This document shows positions 33,690-45,140 of a DNA stretch of 64,000 nt, piece after piece. The translations under genes and the position numbers were made by a program. Every line of letters starts with the position of its first letter. Position 1 is the first letter of the stretch. The notes beneath the pieces are model-generated. The model did no database searches. It saw nothing but the letters and a program-made list of their open reading frames with translations, and was not told where the DNA came from. The DNA is from an uncultured Oscillospiraceae bacterium. Lineage in GTDB: Bacteria > Bacillota > Clostridia > Oscillospirales > Oscillospiraceae. The DNA is taken from the NCBI GenBank assembly GCA_934646005.1, contig CAKUED010000001.1, forward strand, positions 124,001-188,000, read 5' to 3'.

Positions 33690-34485
33690 AGACGTCACGC
33701 TCGGACAGTTTTTCCCGGGCAATACGGTCATCCACCGGCTCGACCCGCGCACAAAGCTCATCTGGACGGTTTTGTACATCGTCGCGCTGTTTCTGGCAAA
33801 GGGCGCGGCGGGGTACGGCATGATGCTCATCGTGCTGCTGGCGGTCATCGCCGCCTCGCGCATCCGGCTGTCCGTTATTCTCAAGAGCCTCAAGCCGCTG
33901 CTGCTGGTCATCATCCTCACGGCAGTCCTCAATCTGTTTTATACCAGCGGCGAGACGCTCGTCTCGTTCTGGATCTTCCGCATCACACGCGAGGGCATCC
34001 GCAGCGCGATCTTTATGGTGCTGCGCATTTCGATGTTGGTCGCCGGGACATTTATGTTAACCTATACGACCTCGCCCATCGCGCTCACCGACGCGCTGGA
34101 AAGCCTGTTCGGGCCGCTCAAAAAGCTCCATGTGCCGGTGCACGAGCTTGCGATGATGATGTGCATCGCGCTGCGCTTTATCCCCACGCTCATCGAGGAG
34201 ACCGACAAGATCATTGCCGCACAGAAGGCGCGCGGCGCGGACTTTGAGTCCGGCAATCTCATCGCGCGCGCCAAGGCGATGGTGCCCATTCTTGTGCCGC
34301 TGTTTATCAGCGCGTTCCGGCGCGCTGACGAGCTGGCGACGGCGATGGAGTGCCGCTGCTACCACGGGGGCGAGGGGCGCACGCGGCTGCATCAGCTCCG
34401 CTACGCGCGGCGCGATGTGTTTGCGCTGCTGCTTGGCGCGGGGATGCTCGCGGCGGCAATTCTCCTGCGAAATTACGGACTTTAA
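33682..34485 (+). CDS. ecfT: Energy-coupling factor transmembrane protein EcfT
   Basis: 267 residues. The N-terminal FFPGNTVIHRLDPRTKL segment and about five membrane helices are typical. The coupling motifs AQKARGA (Ala-Arg-Gly) and MECRCY (around 207-240) contact the ATPases. An AGGGAGGTG ribosome site lies inside ecfA2. It is the scaffold that toggles S-components in the membrane. Confidence 0.95.
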   Translation: MLKDVTLGQFFPGNTVIHRLDPRTKLIWTVLYIVALFLAKGAAGYGMMLIVLLAVIAASRIRLSVILKSLKPLLLVIILTAVLNLFYTSGETLVSFWIFRITREGIRSAIFMVLRISMLVAGTFMLTYTTSPIALTDALESLFGPLKKLHVPVHELAMMMCIALRFIPTLIEETDKIIAAQKARGADFESGNLIARAKAMVPILVPLFISAFRRADELATAMECRCYHGGEGRTRLHQLRYARRDVFALLLGAGMLAAAILLRNYGL

Positions 34486-34497
34486 GGAACAATTATT

Positions 34498-35262
34498 ATG
34501 CGGAACATTGCACTCGTTCTCAAGTACATCGGCACGGCGTACCACGGCTGGCAGGTGCAAAAGCGCGATGTGAGCGTCGGGCAGACGCTTGAGCGCGCGG
34601 CGCAGATGGTCGTGGGACACCGCGTGCATATGACCGGCTGCGGGCGCACCGACGCGGGCGTGCACGCGCGCTGCTATGTGGCAAATTTCCGCACCGACGC
34701 CCGCATCCCGACCGACCGGCTTCCGTATGCGCTCAACACGCACCTGCCGGACGATATTGCGGTCATGCGCGCGATAGACGTGCCCGACAGCTTCAACGCC
34801 ATCGGCTCGTGCGTGCGCAAGGAATATACCTATCAGATTTACAATTCGCCGCTGCGCGATCCGTTTTATGTAAACCGTGCGTGGCTGTATCCCAAGCATT
34901 TGGATGAAACGGTCATGCGCCGCGCGGCGCAGCAGTTCGTCGGTGAGCATGATTTTGCCGCCGTGCGCTCGGTCGGCACGGAGGTCAAAAGCACCGTCCG
35001 GCACGTCTATTACTACGACGTAGAGCGCGAGGGGGATATGATCTATCTTCGCGTGTGCGCCAACGGCTTTCTTTACAACATGGCGCGCGCCATGGCGGGC
35101 ACGCTCGTCTGGGCGGCGGAGGGCAAGATCGACCCGGACGCCATCGGCGAACTGCTCGCGCGCGGCGACCGCACGGCGGCAGGTCCGACCGTGCCGCCGG
35201 GCGGGCTGTATATGACGAAGCTCTGGTATGAGGACGGGGAGGTCAGCTTCCATGTCGGATAA
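34498..35262 (+). CDS. truA: tRNA pseudouridine(38-40) synthase TruA
   Basis: 254 residues. The catalytic Asp52 lies in GCGRTDAGVHA, followed by the NFRTDA and YNMARAMAGTL segments. It isomerises uridines 38-40 in the anticodon arm of many tRNAs. It is 12 bp downstream of ecfT, as in many Firmicutes, and overlaps the next gene by 11 bases. Confidence 0.96.
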   Translation: MRNIALVLKYIGTAYHGWQVQKRDVSVGQTLERAAQMVVGHRVHMTGCGRTDAGVHARCYVANFRTDARIPTDRLPYALNTHLPDDIAVMRAIDVPDSFNAIGSCVRKEYTYQIYNSPLRDPFYVNRAWLYPKHLDETVMRRAAQQFVGEHDFAAVRSVGTEVKSTVRHVYYYDVEREGDMIYLRVCANGFLYNMARAMAGTLVWAAEGKIDPDAIGELLARGDRTAAGPTVPPGGLYMTKLWYEDGEVSFHVG

Positions 35263-36415
35263 CGTATCCCAAATGCACACGCCGCAGGGCAAAAAGCTCG
35301 TGCGCCGCATTCTGCTCTTCTCGCTCATCTTGCTGTTGGTGCTCGGCGGCTGCGCGCTGTATATCTTCCGCGACAGCATCAATACCGATGCCATGCGGCG
35401 GTATTTCAAGTACCTGAACGTCACCGAAACGAGCCACACCGGGCACTTTTCGTTTGACGCGCACAGCGGCAACCGCTATGCCGGGCTCGGCGACGGGCTG
35501 GCGCTGGCGTCGGTCTCGGGCGTGACGGTGCTGGACGCGAACGGCGCGGAGCAGGCGTCGCTGCAAATGCAGATGAGCCTGCCGGAGCTGCGCGTGGGCA
35601 AGGACGCGGCGCTCTGCTTTGACGCCGGTGGGACGAGCCTGTGCACCGTCAGCCGCCGCAAGGGGACGATCTTGCAGGTTACGAGTGAGCGCGCCATTTT
35701 GGATGCGGACATTTCGCCCGACGACTGCGTGTGCTACTCCACATCGGAGAGCGGCTACCGCTCGGTGCTGTATGTCTATAACGCCGCGGGGACAAAAACG
35801 TACCGCTGGCTGTCGTCCAGCCGCTATCTGCCGGTCTGCACTGTCAGCACGGGGGCAAAATACCTCGCGGCGGCGGCGCTTGGGCAGCAGGAGGGGATGT
35901 TCCAGAGCAGCGTGGTGCTGTTTGACACCACGCAGGATGAGCCGCTGCGCGAGCTGCCGCTCGGCGACGAGCTGATCTTCGACCTCGAATTTCTCTCCGA
36001 CGATACGCTTCTCGCCATCGGCGAAACGACGGCGAGCTGGCTGAAGCTGGACGGTACGGTGCTTGGGCGCTATTCCTACGCCGATGCGTATCTCAAGGAT
36101 TTTGACGACGGCGGCAGCGGATTTTTGACGCTCTGCCTGAATATGTATAAGGCGGGCAGCCGCTACTCGGTCGTGACGCTCGGCGCGGACGGCACGGAGC
36201 GCGGCAGCCTGTTCATCGGTGAAGAAATTCTCGATTTTTCCGCGGCAGGCAAATATATCGCCGTGCTCACGGCGAGCGACCTGCGCATTTATGACGAAAC
36301 GCTGACGCTCTACGCCTCGACCGACAACGTCGCCGCGGCGACCGACGTCATCCAGCGCGCCGACGGTTCCGCCATCCTCATCAGCGGCGGCAGCGGCTCG
36401 CTGTTCATCCCCTAG
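35252..36415 (+). CDS. DUF5711-like membrane-anchored protein
   Basis: 387 residues from the ATG at MSDNVSQM, which follows GGGGAGG. An N-terminal cytoplasmic stretch is followed by a membrane helix (about 20-42) and a large extracytoplasmic domain of repeated short beta-strands, like an irregular propeller. The pattern resembles DUF5711 proteins found in Clostridia. The function is unknown; the location outside the membrane and operon with PBP and ECF genes suggest an envelope role only weakly. The gene ends the operon. Confidence 0.6.
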   Translation: MSDNVSQMHTPQGKKLVRRILLFSLILLLVLGGCALYIFRDSINTDAMRRYFKYLNVTETSHTGHFSFDAHSGNRYAGLGDGLALASVSGVTVLDANGAEQASLQMQMSLPELRVGKDAALCFDAGGTSLCTVSRRKGTILQVTSERAILDADISPDDCVCYSTSESGYRSVLYVYNAAGTKTYRWLSSSRYLPVCTVSTGAKYLAAAALGQQEGMFQSSVVLFDTTQDEPLRELPLGDELIFDLEFLSDDTLLAIGETTASWLKLDGTVLGRYSYADAYLKDFDDGGSGFLTLCLNMYKAGSRYSVVTLGADGTERGSLFIGEEILDFSAAGKYIAVLTASDLRIYDETLTLYASTDNVAAATDVIQRADGSAILISGGSGSLFIP

Positions 36416-36508
36416 AAGAAGCTGCAAGCGCCGCCGGGATTTGGACATGGCGCGGCGGCGCGATTTGTGCTACACTCTTAGAAACGCGATATAAGGAGAA
36501 CCCCAGTT

Positions 36509-38836
<2,328 letters not shown>

Positions 38837-38873
38837 GCAGAAACCTGTGACAGCGGGTGCGGTGTTTCCTTAA

Positions 38874-38916
38874 CAAAAAAAGATTCCCGAACGCTTGGCG
38901 TTCGGGAACTCTTTTA
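38874..38916. terminator. Bidirectional terminator between clpE-like and rnpB
   Basis: TTCCCGAACGC-TTG-GCGTTCGGGAA, with CTCTTTTA on the right and, on the minus strand, ATCTTTTTTTG. It can end both convergent transcripts. Confidence 0.92.
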
Positions 38917-38924
38917 CGATCGGA

Positions 38925-39262
38925 ACTATAAGCCGGGTTCTGTAATCGACAGTCATCTATCTAGACGTACCGTTGCCAGCACGTTCCAGCCACCTTCTCG
39001 GAAGCAGCCGGGCGAGCCTTGCTTCCTCTGCGGTGTTGCTCCGGATAGAGTTTACAGCAATGGACGCTTCCACGCCATTGGGTGCGCTCTTACCGCACCT
39101 TTCCACCCTTGCTCGCGGCGAACCGCGGGCGGTATATCTCTGTTGCACTTTTCCTCAGATCGCTCTGGGCGGGCGTTACCCGTTATCCTTGCCCTGTGGA
39201 GCCCGGACTTTCCTCACGCACGGTCTTTCGACGCTATGCCCGCGACTGTCCGTCCCGGTCGC
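38925..39262 (-). ncRNA. rnpB: RNase P RNA (type A)
   Basis: About 338 nt on the minus strand. The conserved 5' segment GAGGAAAGTCCGGGCTCC and the 3' segment ACAGAACCCGGCTTATAG are both present; they form the P4 helix region and the universal core. It is the catalytic RNA that cuts tRNA 5' leaders. The ends are inferred from the promoter and the terminator. Open frames across it are shadows. Confidence 0.95.
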
Positions 39263-39268
39263 GCAACT

Positions 39269-39297
39269 ATTGTACCGTCCGCGCGGCGGTTTGTCAA
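39269..39297 (-). promoter_or_regulatory. Promoter of rnpB
   Basis: TTGACA and TACAAT on the minus strand, 17-bp spacer, with the transcript start about seven bases downstream. Confidence 0.93.
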
Positions 39298-39302
39298 ACA
39301 GA

Positions 39303-39331
39303 TTGCATTTATTTTGCCGGAGCGGTATAAT
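39303..39331 (+). promoter_or_regulatory. Promoter of murD-ispD-ispF
   Basis: TTGCAT and TATAAT, 17-bp spacer. Its -35 element lies only five bases from that of the divergent rnpB promoter, so the two promoters probably compete for RNA polymerase. Confidence 0.88.
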
Positions 39332-39365
39332 ATTTAGGAAAGTATCAGGAAAAGAGGTCCATACC

Positions 39366-40739
39366 ATGAACGAACGGGTATCGGCATATTTTGAGGCGCT
39401 GCGCGGAAAGCGCATCGCGGTCCTGGGCATCGGTGTGAGCAACCGGCCGCTCATTCGGATGCTGCTGGCGCGGGGGCTGGATGTGTCGGCATACGACAAA
39501 ACGCCGCGCGAGGCGCTGGACGACGAGGTTTTGCAGCTTGAGCGGGACGGCGCAAAGCTGCATCTTGGCGCAGACTATCTCGACGGGCTGGACGCGGACG
39601 TCATTTTCCGCACGCCGGGGATGCGCCCCGACCTGCCGCAGATCAAGCGCCTGACCGACCGCGGCGCGGTGCTGACCAGCGAGATGGAGGCGTTTTTTGC
39701 CATCTGCCCGTGTAAGCTCATCGCTGTGACCGGCTCGGACGGCAAGACGACCACGACGACGCTCATCGCGGAAATTTTGAAGCACGCAGGAAAGACTGTC
39801 TGGCTCGGTGGCAATATCGGAACGCCGCTGCTGCCGCTGGCGGAGCGGATGCAGCCGGAGGATGTGGCGGTCGTGGAGCTCAGCTCGTTCCAGCTCATGA
39901 CCATGACGCAGTCGGCGGATGTGGCGGTGGTGACGAACCTTGCGCCGAACCATCTGGACGTGCACCGCGATATGGCGGAGTACGTCGCGGCGAAGGAAAA
40001 TGTGTTCCTGCACCAGTCGCCGGACGGGCTGCTCGTTCTGAATATGGACAACGCCGTCACCGATGGCTTTGCTGAAAACGCGCGCGGGCGCGTGGTGAAA
40101 TTCTCACGCCTCGGCGTGCCGGAGCATGGCGTGTATCTGCAAGACGGCGTGATCCTCCGCGACGGCAGAAAGATCATGGACGCGGCGGATATTCGCATTC
40201 CGGGCGTACACAACATTGAAAATTATATGGCGGCGGCGTGCGCCGTGGAGGGGCTTGCCTCGGACGCGGACATCGACGCCGTGGCGCGCAGCTTTGCGGG
40301 CGTGGAGCACCGCATCGAGCTGGTGCGGGAGCTTTGCGGCGTGCGGTATTACAACGACTCCATCGCCAGCAGCCCGTCGCGCACCATTGCGGGGCTGCAC
40401 TCGTTCCCGCAGAAGGTCATCCTCATCGCGGGCGGCTACGATAAGCACATCCCGTTTGACACGCTCGGCGGCGAAATTTGCACGCACGTCAAAACGCTGA
40501 TCCTCTGCGGCGCGACGGCGGATAAAATCCGCGCGGTGGTGACGGGGGCGGAAAACTACGCGCCCGGTCAGCCGGAAATTTTGCAGGCGGACGAGCTTGC
40601 GCAGGCGGTGCGAATGGCGAAGGACGCCGCCGCGCCGGGGGACGTGGTCACGTTCTCGCCCGCGTGCGCGGCATTCGACCAGTTCAAAAACTTTATGGTG
40701 CGCGGCGCACGGTTCAAAGAGCTCGTGCGCGCGCTGTAA
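39366..40739 (+). CDS. murD: UDP-N-acetylmuramoyl-L-alanine--D-glutamate ligase
   Basis: 457 residues. The start ATG follows AAAGAGG and the N-terminal domain VLGIGVSNRPLIRMLL; the open frame extends upstream through rnpB but is not coding there. The ATP-binding loop is AVTGSDGKTTTTT, and EHRIELV and YNDSIASSP are ligase motifs. It adds D-glutamate to UDP-MurNAc-L-alanine in the cytoplasm. It is nine bases upstream of ispD. Confidence 0.95.
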   Translation: MNERVSAYFEALRGKRIAVLGIGVSNRPLIRMLLARGLDVSAYDKTPREALDDEVLQLERDGAKLHLGADYLDGLDADVIFRTPGMRPDLPQIKRLTDRGAVLTSEMEAFFAICPCKLIAVTGSDGKTTTTTLIAEILKHAGKTVWLGGNIGTPLLPLAERMQPEDVAVVELSSFQLMTMTQSADVAVVTNLAPNHLDVHRDMAEYVAAKENVFLHQSPDGLLVLNMDNAVTDGFAENARGRVVKFSRLGVPEHGVYLQDGVILRDGRKIMDAADIRIPGVHNIENYMAAACAVEGLASDADIDAVARSFAGVEHRIELVRELCGVRYYNDSIASSPSRTIAGLHSFPQKVILIAGGYDKHIPFDTLGGEICTHVKTLILCGATADKIRAVVTGAENYAPGQPEILQADELAQAVRMAKDAAAPGDVVTFSPACAAFDQFKNFMVRGARFKELVRAL

Positions 40740-40748
40740 GGAGAGCCT

Positions 40749-41519
40749 ATGAAGCTGAAAAAACTCTACTGCAAGGCGCTGCGCTTAAAGCGCCGCATCC
40801 GTCACCCGTACTGCGCGGCGGTCATCGTTGCGGCAGGGTCTGCCACGCGGATGCAGGGCAGCGGCAAAATTCTCACGACCATCTGCGGCGAGCCGGTGCT
40901 GGCGGGCAGCCTGCGCGCGTTCAACGCCTGCGTGCTCATCGACGAGATCGTTGTGGTCGCGCGGCGCGAGGAGCTGGAGGCGGTCGCGGCGCTCTGCCGG
41001 GAGTATCGCAAGGTCCGCACGGTCGTGTGCGGGGGCGCGAGCCGCCCGGAGTCCGTCGCGGCGGGCATATCAGCGGTGTCGGAATACACGGAGCTCGTGG
41101 CAGTGCACGACGGCGCGCGCCCGTTCGTGACCGATGAGATCATCTGCGCGGCGGCGTCCAAGGCGGCAAAATTCGGCGCGGCAGCCCCGGCGATCCCGGT
41201 GAAGGACACGATCAAGCTCGCGCGCGGGGGCGTCATTGAGCGCACGCCGGAGCGGAAGGATCTGTTTGCGGTGCAGACACCGCAGGTGTTCGATTATGAC
41301 ATCCTGCGCGCGGCGCTCCAGAACGCGCTGGCGAACAAGCTGCCCATCACCGACGACTGCTCCGCCGTGGAGGCGCTGGGGATGCAGGTGCACCTGACGG
41401 GCGGGTCGGAGGAAAACATCAAGATCACCACGCCGCTCGATCTGGAGCTGGCGGAGACAATTCTCAAAAGGAGACGGAGACAATGCGCATTGGAACGGGC
41501 TACGATGTCCACAAACTGA
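40749..41519 (+). CDS. ispD: 2-C-methyl-D-erythritol 4-phosphate cytidylyltransferase
   Basis: 256 residues. After a basic N-terminal extension of about 20 residues comes the CTP-binding loop [11 protein letters not shown] with [13 protein letters not shown] carries the catalytic aspartate, and [10 protein letters not shown] is the C-terminal motif. It makes CDP-ME in the MEP isoprenoid pathway. Its end overlaps ispF by 37 bases. The basic extension may be a wrong start, but no better ATG is at hand. Confidence 0.93.
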   Translation: MKLKKLYCKALRLKRRIRHPYCAAVIVAAGSATRMQGSGKILTTICGEPVLAGSLRAFNACVLIDEIVVVARREELEAVAALCREYRKVRTVVCGGASRPESVAAGISAVSEYTELVAVHDGARPFVTDEIICAAASKAAKFGAAAPAIPVKDTIKLARGGVIERTPERKDLFAVQTPQVFDYDILRAALQNALANKLPITDDCSAVEALGMQVHLTGGSEENIKITTPLDLELAETILKRRRRQCALERATMSTN

Positions 41520-41956
41520 CGGCAGGTCGGGCACTCATCCTCGGCGGCGTGACGATCGACCACCCGCTGGGGTTGGATGGGCATTCGGACGCCGACGTGC
41601 TGGTGCACGCGGTGATGGACGCGCTGCTCGGCGCGGCGGCGCTGGGCGACATCGGCAAGCTCTTCCCCGACACGGACGAGCGCTATCGCGGCTGTTCGAG
41701 CCTGTGGCTGCTGGAACGGGTCGGCGCGGCGCTGCGTGAGGCAGGCTGGCGTGTCGGCAACATTGACGCGACTATCGTCGCGCAAAAACCCAAGCTCGCA
41801 CCGTATCTCCCGGCAATGTGCGAAAACATCGCCCGCAAGCTGGGCATCCCAACGAATGACGTGAGCGTCAAGGCGACCACGGAGGAGCATTTGGGGTTTA
41901 CGGGAAGGGAAGAGGGGATTGCAGCACAGGCGGTGTGCCTGATCGAAACGGTTTAA
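41483..41956 (+). CDS. ispF: 2-C-methyl-D-erythritol 2,4-cyclodiphosphate synthase
   Basis: 157 residues, full length. The metal ligands Asp8 and His10 (YDVHKL) and the [18 protein letters not shown] motif are intact; [11 protein letters not shown] follows. It forms the cyclic diphosphate intermediate. The start lies inside ispD, behind AGGAGACGGAG. The next gene is beyond a repeat array, so the operon ends here. Confidence 0.96.
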   Translation: MRIGTGYDVHKLTAGRALILGGVTIDHPLGLDGHSDADVLVHAVMDALLGAAALGDIGKLFPDTDERYRGCSSLWLLERVGAALREAGWRVGNIDATIVAQKPKLAPYLPAMCENIARKLGIPTNDVSVKATTEEHLGFTGREEGIAAQAVCLIETV

Positions 41957-41964
41957 TGAATCCC

Positions 41965-42577
41965 ATTTCGTCGTAACGTAGGGGAGAGGCTTGCCCCTCC
42001 CGCGCAGGATGCACCCGCAAATCTGCACAACGAACGGCGACAACGCAATACGTCTGTAGGGGTCGATGCCCACATCGACCCGGCGGTACGCAATCGCAAA
42101 ATTGCACAATGCTCGGCGACAACGCACAACGTCCTGTAGGGGTGGACGACTCTGTCCGCCTGTTGGGCAATTGCAAATTTGCCGATGGGTTTCGTAAAAA
42201 ACGGTCGTGCATCCTGCCGGGTGGACAGGGTCGTCCGCCCCTACGGGTGCATACCATTCCGCATTGGTGCGCCCATATCCGCAACATCGTGCCGCGCGGG
42301 AGGGGTAGAACCCCTCCCCTACGCAAATTTGGTGGGTTTGACAATTCAACGCAATTGGTGTGATTTTGCGGGTGCGCTGTGCGGGTCGATGTGGGCATCG
42401 ACCCCTACAAACGTGGTACGGGTTCGCATTGGCACGTTCGTGTCTGTGGGTGTGCACCGCCGGGCGGACAGGGTCGTCCGCCCCTACGGGCGCGTGCGTA
42501 TTTGCATCGGTGCGGTCAAATTTATGACGCTGTACTGCCGGGCGGGGCAAGCCCCGCCCCTACGTTACGACGAAACG
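41965..42577. repeat. Mirror-symmetric hairpin array 2
   Basis: The best-preserved copy. The left half holds, in order, TTTCGTCGTAACGTAGGGG with an AGAGGCTTGCCCCTCC hairpin, GTAGGGGTCGATGCCCACAT and GTAGGGGTGGACGACTCTG. The centre is near 42185. The right half holds inverted modules: GGACAGGGTCGTCCGCCCC, GGGAGGGGTAGAACCCCTCC, TCGATGTGGGCATCGACCCC, a second GGACAGGGTCGTCCGCCCC, and GGCGGGGCAAGCCCCGCCCC before TACGTTACGACGAAA. No gene is supported in it. Confidence 0.92.
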
Positions 42578-42657
42578 TGATACAAATCAAAACCGCCGGA
42601 AGGGCTGCACGCTCCCGGCAGTTTTTGCCTAAAAACAAGCTTTTGCGCAAAAGACGC

Positions 42658-42686
42658 TTGAAATTGTTGTAAAGTACAGCTATAAT
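42658..42686 (+). promoter_or_regulatory. Promoter of the zinc-ribbon protein gene
   Basis: TTGAAA and TATAAT, 17-bp spacer, 27 bases before the start. Confidence 0.85.
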
Positions 42687-42712
42687 TTTACTGGGAAATG
42701 GAGGGACTATAC

Positions 42713-43549
42713 ATGAATGAGAAAAAACGTTCATTCTTTGTCTGGCTCGCGGCGTTGGTTCTGAGCTTGCTGATCATTTTGATCACATTGTTCGCTAACT
42801 GGCTTGGAGTCATCCTTCTGGGAGATACGACGCTGTTGAAGGTTGCTGGTATTGTCGGCAGACTCAGCAATCTGCTTGACGGCGGCAAGGTCTGGATGGT
42901 GATCGCGGCGATTTTGATCTATGCCGCTCTTGCCGACACATTGATTTGCGGCATTGCGACGCTGTGGATGCTCCACAAGGCGCGTAAAGAAGGCGGAACA
43001 ATTTTTCATGGGCTTTTTACGCAGGTCGCTGTATTGTCGGCGATTGTGATCGTACTGATTGCGATCGGCAATATCATTATCAATGTGCGTGCCGGTGGCT
43101 GGGTAAAGGACATCCTGCATCTGACTGCCGCGCCCTTCCTTGTGCTGCTGTTTGCCGCCGCGGGCTTTGTGCTCGCCTGTGCGTGTAAGATCGAGCCGTT
43201 CAGCTTTTCTGATCTAAGCAGCACTGCTCCTGCCGCGCCGACACCGGCAGCCCCGACTGCCAAAGAAGAAGCGGAACTGTACTGCCCGACCTGCAAGAAA
43301 ACCGTTCCGGGCGGCAGAAAATTCTGCACCGCCTGCGGTACGGCGCTGGTCTCCGCGCGTACTTGCCCCAAATGCGGCAAACCCGTCGCGCCCGAAGCAG
43401 TGTTCTGCGTCTATTGCGGCTGCGATATTGCCAAATTTGAAGAGGAAAACAGGGACTACACCTGCGAGTGCGGCAAGACCTTCACGCGGCAGTATATCCA
43501 CGAAAATAACCTGAAATTCTGCCCGCAATGCGGTCATCCAATTCAATAA
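42713..43549 (+). CDS. Membrane protein with C-terminal zinc ribbons
   Basis: 278 residues. Four membrane helices in the first 160 residues are followed by an Ala-Pro linker and three zinc-ribbon units (CPTCKK...CTACG, CPKCGK...CVYCG, CECGK...CPQCG). The ATG follows GGAGGG by seven bases; another ATG five codons earlier overlaps that site. Codon use is visibly less GC-rich than in the flanking genes, hinting at transfer. The function is unknown; zinc-ribbon membrane proteins of this style occur in many Clostridia. Confidence 0.75.
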   Translation: MNEKKRSFFVWLAALVLSLLIILITLFANWLGVILLGDTTLLKVAGIVGRLSNLLDGGKVWMVIAAILIYAALADTLICGIATLWMLHKARKEGGTIFHGLFTQVAVLSAIVIVLIAIGNIIINVRAGGWVKDILHLTAAPFLVLLFAAAGFVLACACKIEPFSFSDLSSTAPAAPTPAAPTAKEEAELYCPTCKKTVPGGRKFCTACGTALVSARTCPKCGKPVAPEAVFCVYCGCDIAKFEEENRDYTCECGKTFTRQYIHENNLKFCPQCGHPIQ

Positions 43550-43558
43550 GGCGCAATC

Positions 43559-43595
43559 AAAATCGCCCGCACCATGTTTGGTGCGGGCGATTTTT
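43559..43595. terminator. Bidirectional terminator
   Basis: AAAATCGCCCGCACCA pairs with TGGTGCGGGCGATTTT, ending the zinc-ribbon gene and the convergent mgtE. Confidence 0.95.
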
Positions 43596-43603
43596 CTGTA
43601 CTG

Positions 43604-44989
43604 TCAGGCGCTGTGGAGACCGAGGATGGCGACGGCGAAGCGGAAATAGACGAGCAGGGACAGGAAGTCCACGATCGTTGTGATGAGCGGGGACGCCATG
43701 ACTGCCGGGTCAAAGCCGATCTTCTTTGCCAGCAGCGGCAGTGTACAGCCGATGAGCTTGGCAAGGCAGACCGTCACGGCAAGAGACAAGCTGACCACGA
43801 GCGCGACGGTGGTGGTGACGCTGTCATCACCCAGCAGCAGGTGATCGACCAGCATGACCTTGCCGAAGCACGCCACCGCCAGCACGACGGCGCACAAAAC
43901 TGCCACGCGAATTTCCTTCCACATCACGCGCAGCAGGTCGCGGAACTCGATCTCGCCCAGCGAGATGCTGCGGATGATGGTGACGCTCGACTGCGAGCCG
44001 GAGTTGCCGCCGGTGTCCATCAGCATGGGGATGAACGCCGTGAGGCAGGGGAGAAATGTCAGCGCGTTTTCAAAGCGCGTGATGACGTAGCCGGTGAGCG
44101 TTGCCGAGATCATCAGCAGCAGCAGCCACGGCATACGGTTGCGCCAAATTTCAAACGGGCTGGACCTTAAATACGGATGCTCGGACGGCAGCATAGCCGC
44201 CATTTTTTCAATATCCTCCGTCGCCTCGTCCTCCATGACGTCCATCGCGTCGTCGAACGTGACGATGCCGACCAGCCGGAACTCGGTGTCCACGACCGGC
44301 AGGGCAAGGAAATTATACTTGGAGAACATCTGCGCGACCTGCTCTTTATCGTCGAGCGTGTTGACCGCGATGACGTGCTCCTGCATGATGGATTCGATGG
44401 TCGCCTCGTCATCCTCGCACAAAAGCAGATCCTTCACCGTGACCAGACCGATGAGCTTGTGCCCATGGGTCACATAACAGGTGTAGATCGTCTCCTTGTC
44501 GATGCCGGTGCGGCGGATGCGCAAAATCGCCTCTTCCACCGTCATGGCGGGGCGCAGCGAGACATATTCGGTGGTCATGATGCTGCCGGCGGAGTCCTCG
44601 GGATAGCGCAGGATCTCGTTGATCTGCTTGCGCATTTCGGGCTCTGCCTGCGTGAGGATACGCTGCACGACATTGGCGGGCATTTCCTCCACCACGTCCA
44701 CCGCGTCGTCAACGTACAGCTCGTCGATGACCTCTTTGAGCTCGGAATCGGAGAAGCCGCGGATAAGCAGCTCCTGCGGATCGGGCTCCATTTCCACAAA
44801 TGTTTCCGCCGCCAGCTCCTTGGGGAGCAGACGGAACATCAGCGGAAGGCGGGATTCATCCAGCTCGTCAAACACCGCCGCAATATCGGCGGGGTTCATC
44901 GTCGTCAGGACGTCCCGCAGCGAGAAATACTTTTTCTCGTCAAGCAGCTTGACGAGCGTATTTCCCACGGAAAAATTACGTTCTGCCAT
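43604..44989 (-). CDS. mgtE: Magnesium transporter MgtE
   Basis: 461 residues. An N-terminal superhelical domain is followed by two CBS domains (about 135-255, with ALPVVDTEFRLVGIVTFDDA) that act as the Mg2+ sensor. A five-helix pore domain has the DTGGNSGSQS motif in the second transmembrane segment. It imports Mg2+ and closes when cytosolic Mg2+ is high. GGAGGAAAGG is the ribosome site. The 210-base leader lacks a recognisable M-box but has a candidate leader peptide. Confidence 0.96.
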   Translation of the reverse strand: MAERNFSVGNTLVKLLDEKKYFSLRDVLTTMNPADIAAVFDELDESRLPLMFRLLPKELAAETFVEMEPDPQELLIRGFSDSELKEVIDELYVDDAVDVVEEMPANVVQRILTQAEPEMRKQINEILRYPEDSAGSIMTTEYVSLRPAMTVEEAILRIRRTGIDKETIYTCYVTHGHKLIGLVTVKDLLLCEDDEATIESIMQEHVIAVNTLDDKEQVAQMFSKYNFLALPVVDTEFRLVGIVTFDDAMDVMEDEATEDIEKMAAMLPSEHPYLRSSPFEIWRNRMPWLLLLMISATLTGYVITRFENALTFLPCLTAFIPMLMDTGGNSGSQSSVTIIRSISLGEIEFRDLLRVMWKEIRVAVLCAVVLAVACFGKVMLVDHLLLGDDSVTTTVALVVSLSLAVTVCLAKLIGCTLPLLAKKIGFDPAVMASPLITTIVDFLSLLVYFRFAVAILGLHSA

Positions 44990-45050
44990 GGACCTTTCCT
45001 CCTAAAATTTGATGATTGCTTTAGGAAGTAAGCCACACGTCACAGGCAAA

Positions 45051-45140
45051 TCAGCAGTGAGGGAACGGCGCGCACGAAGGCGGCTCATTTCCGGCGCAAC
45101 TTCGACCTGCGGATGTGCCGTTACTACTTCCTGCGTCCAT
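45051..45140 (-). CDS. Candidate leader peptide upstream of mgtE
   Basis: 29 codons, ATG with AAGGAG nine bases upstream, stop TGA about 60 bases before mgtE. The C-terminal third is rich in proline and cysteine (NEPPSCAPFPHC). Proline- and acid-containing leader peptides regulate Mg2+ transporter genes in other bacteria by ribosome stalling or destabilisation. This example is inferred from position and composition only. A 65-codon open frame covers the whole leader in another phase and ends at the mgtE ribosome site. Confidence 0.35.
   Translation of the reverse strand: MDAGSSNGTSAGRSCAGNEPPSCAPFPHC

Noticed and set aside
38973..39365. N-terminal extension of MurD
   Set aside because: The open frame upstream of the chosen ATG lies inside RNase P RNA and the divergent promoters, and has no MurD similarity.
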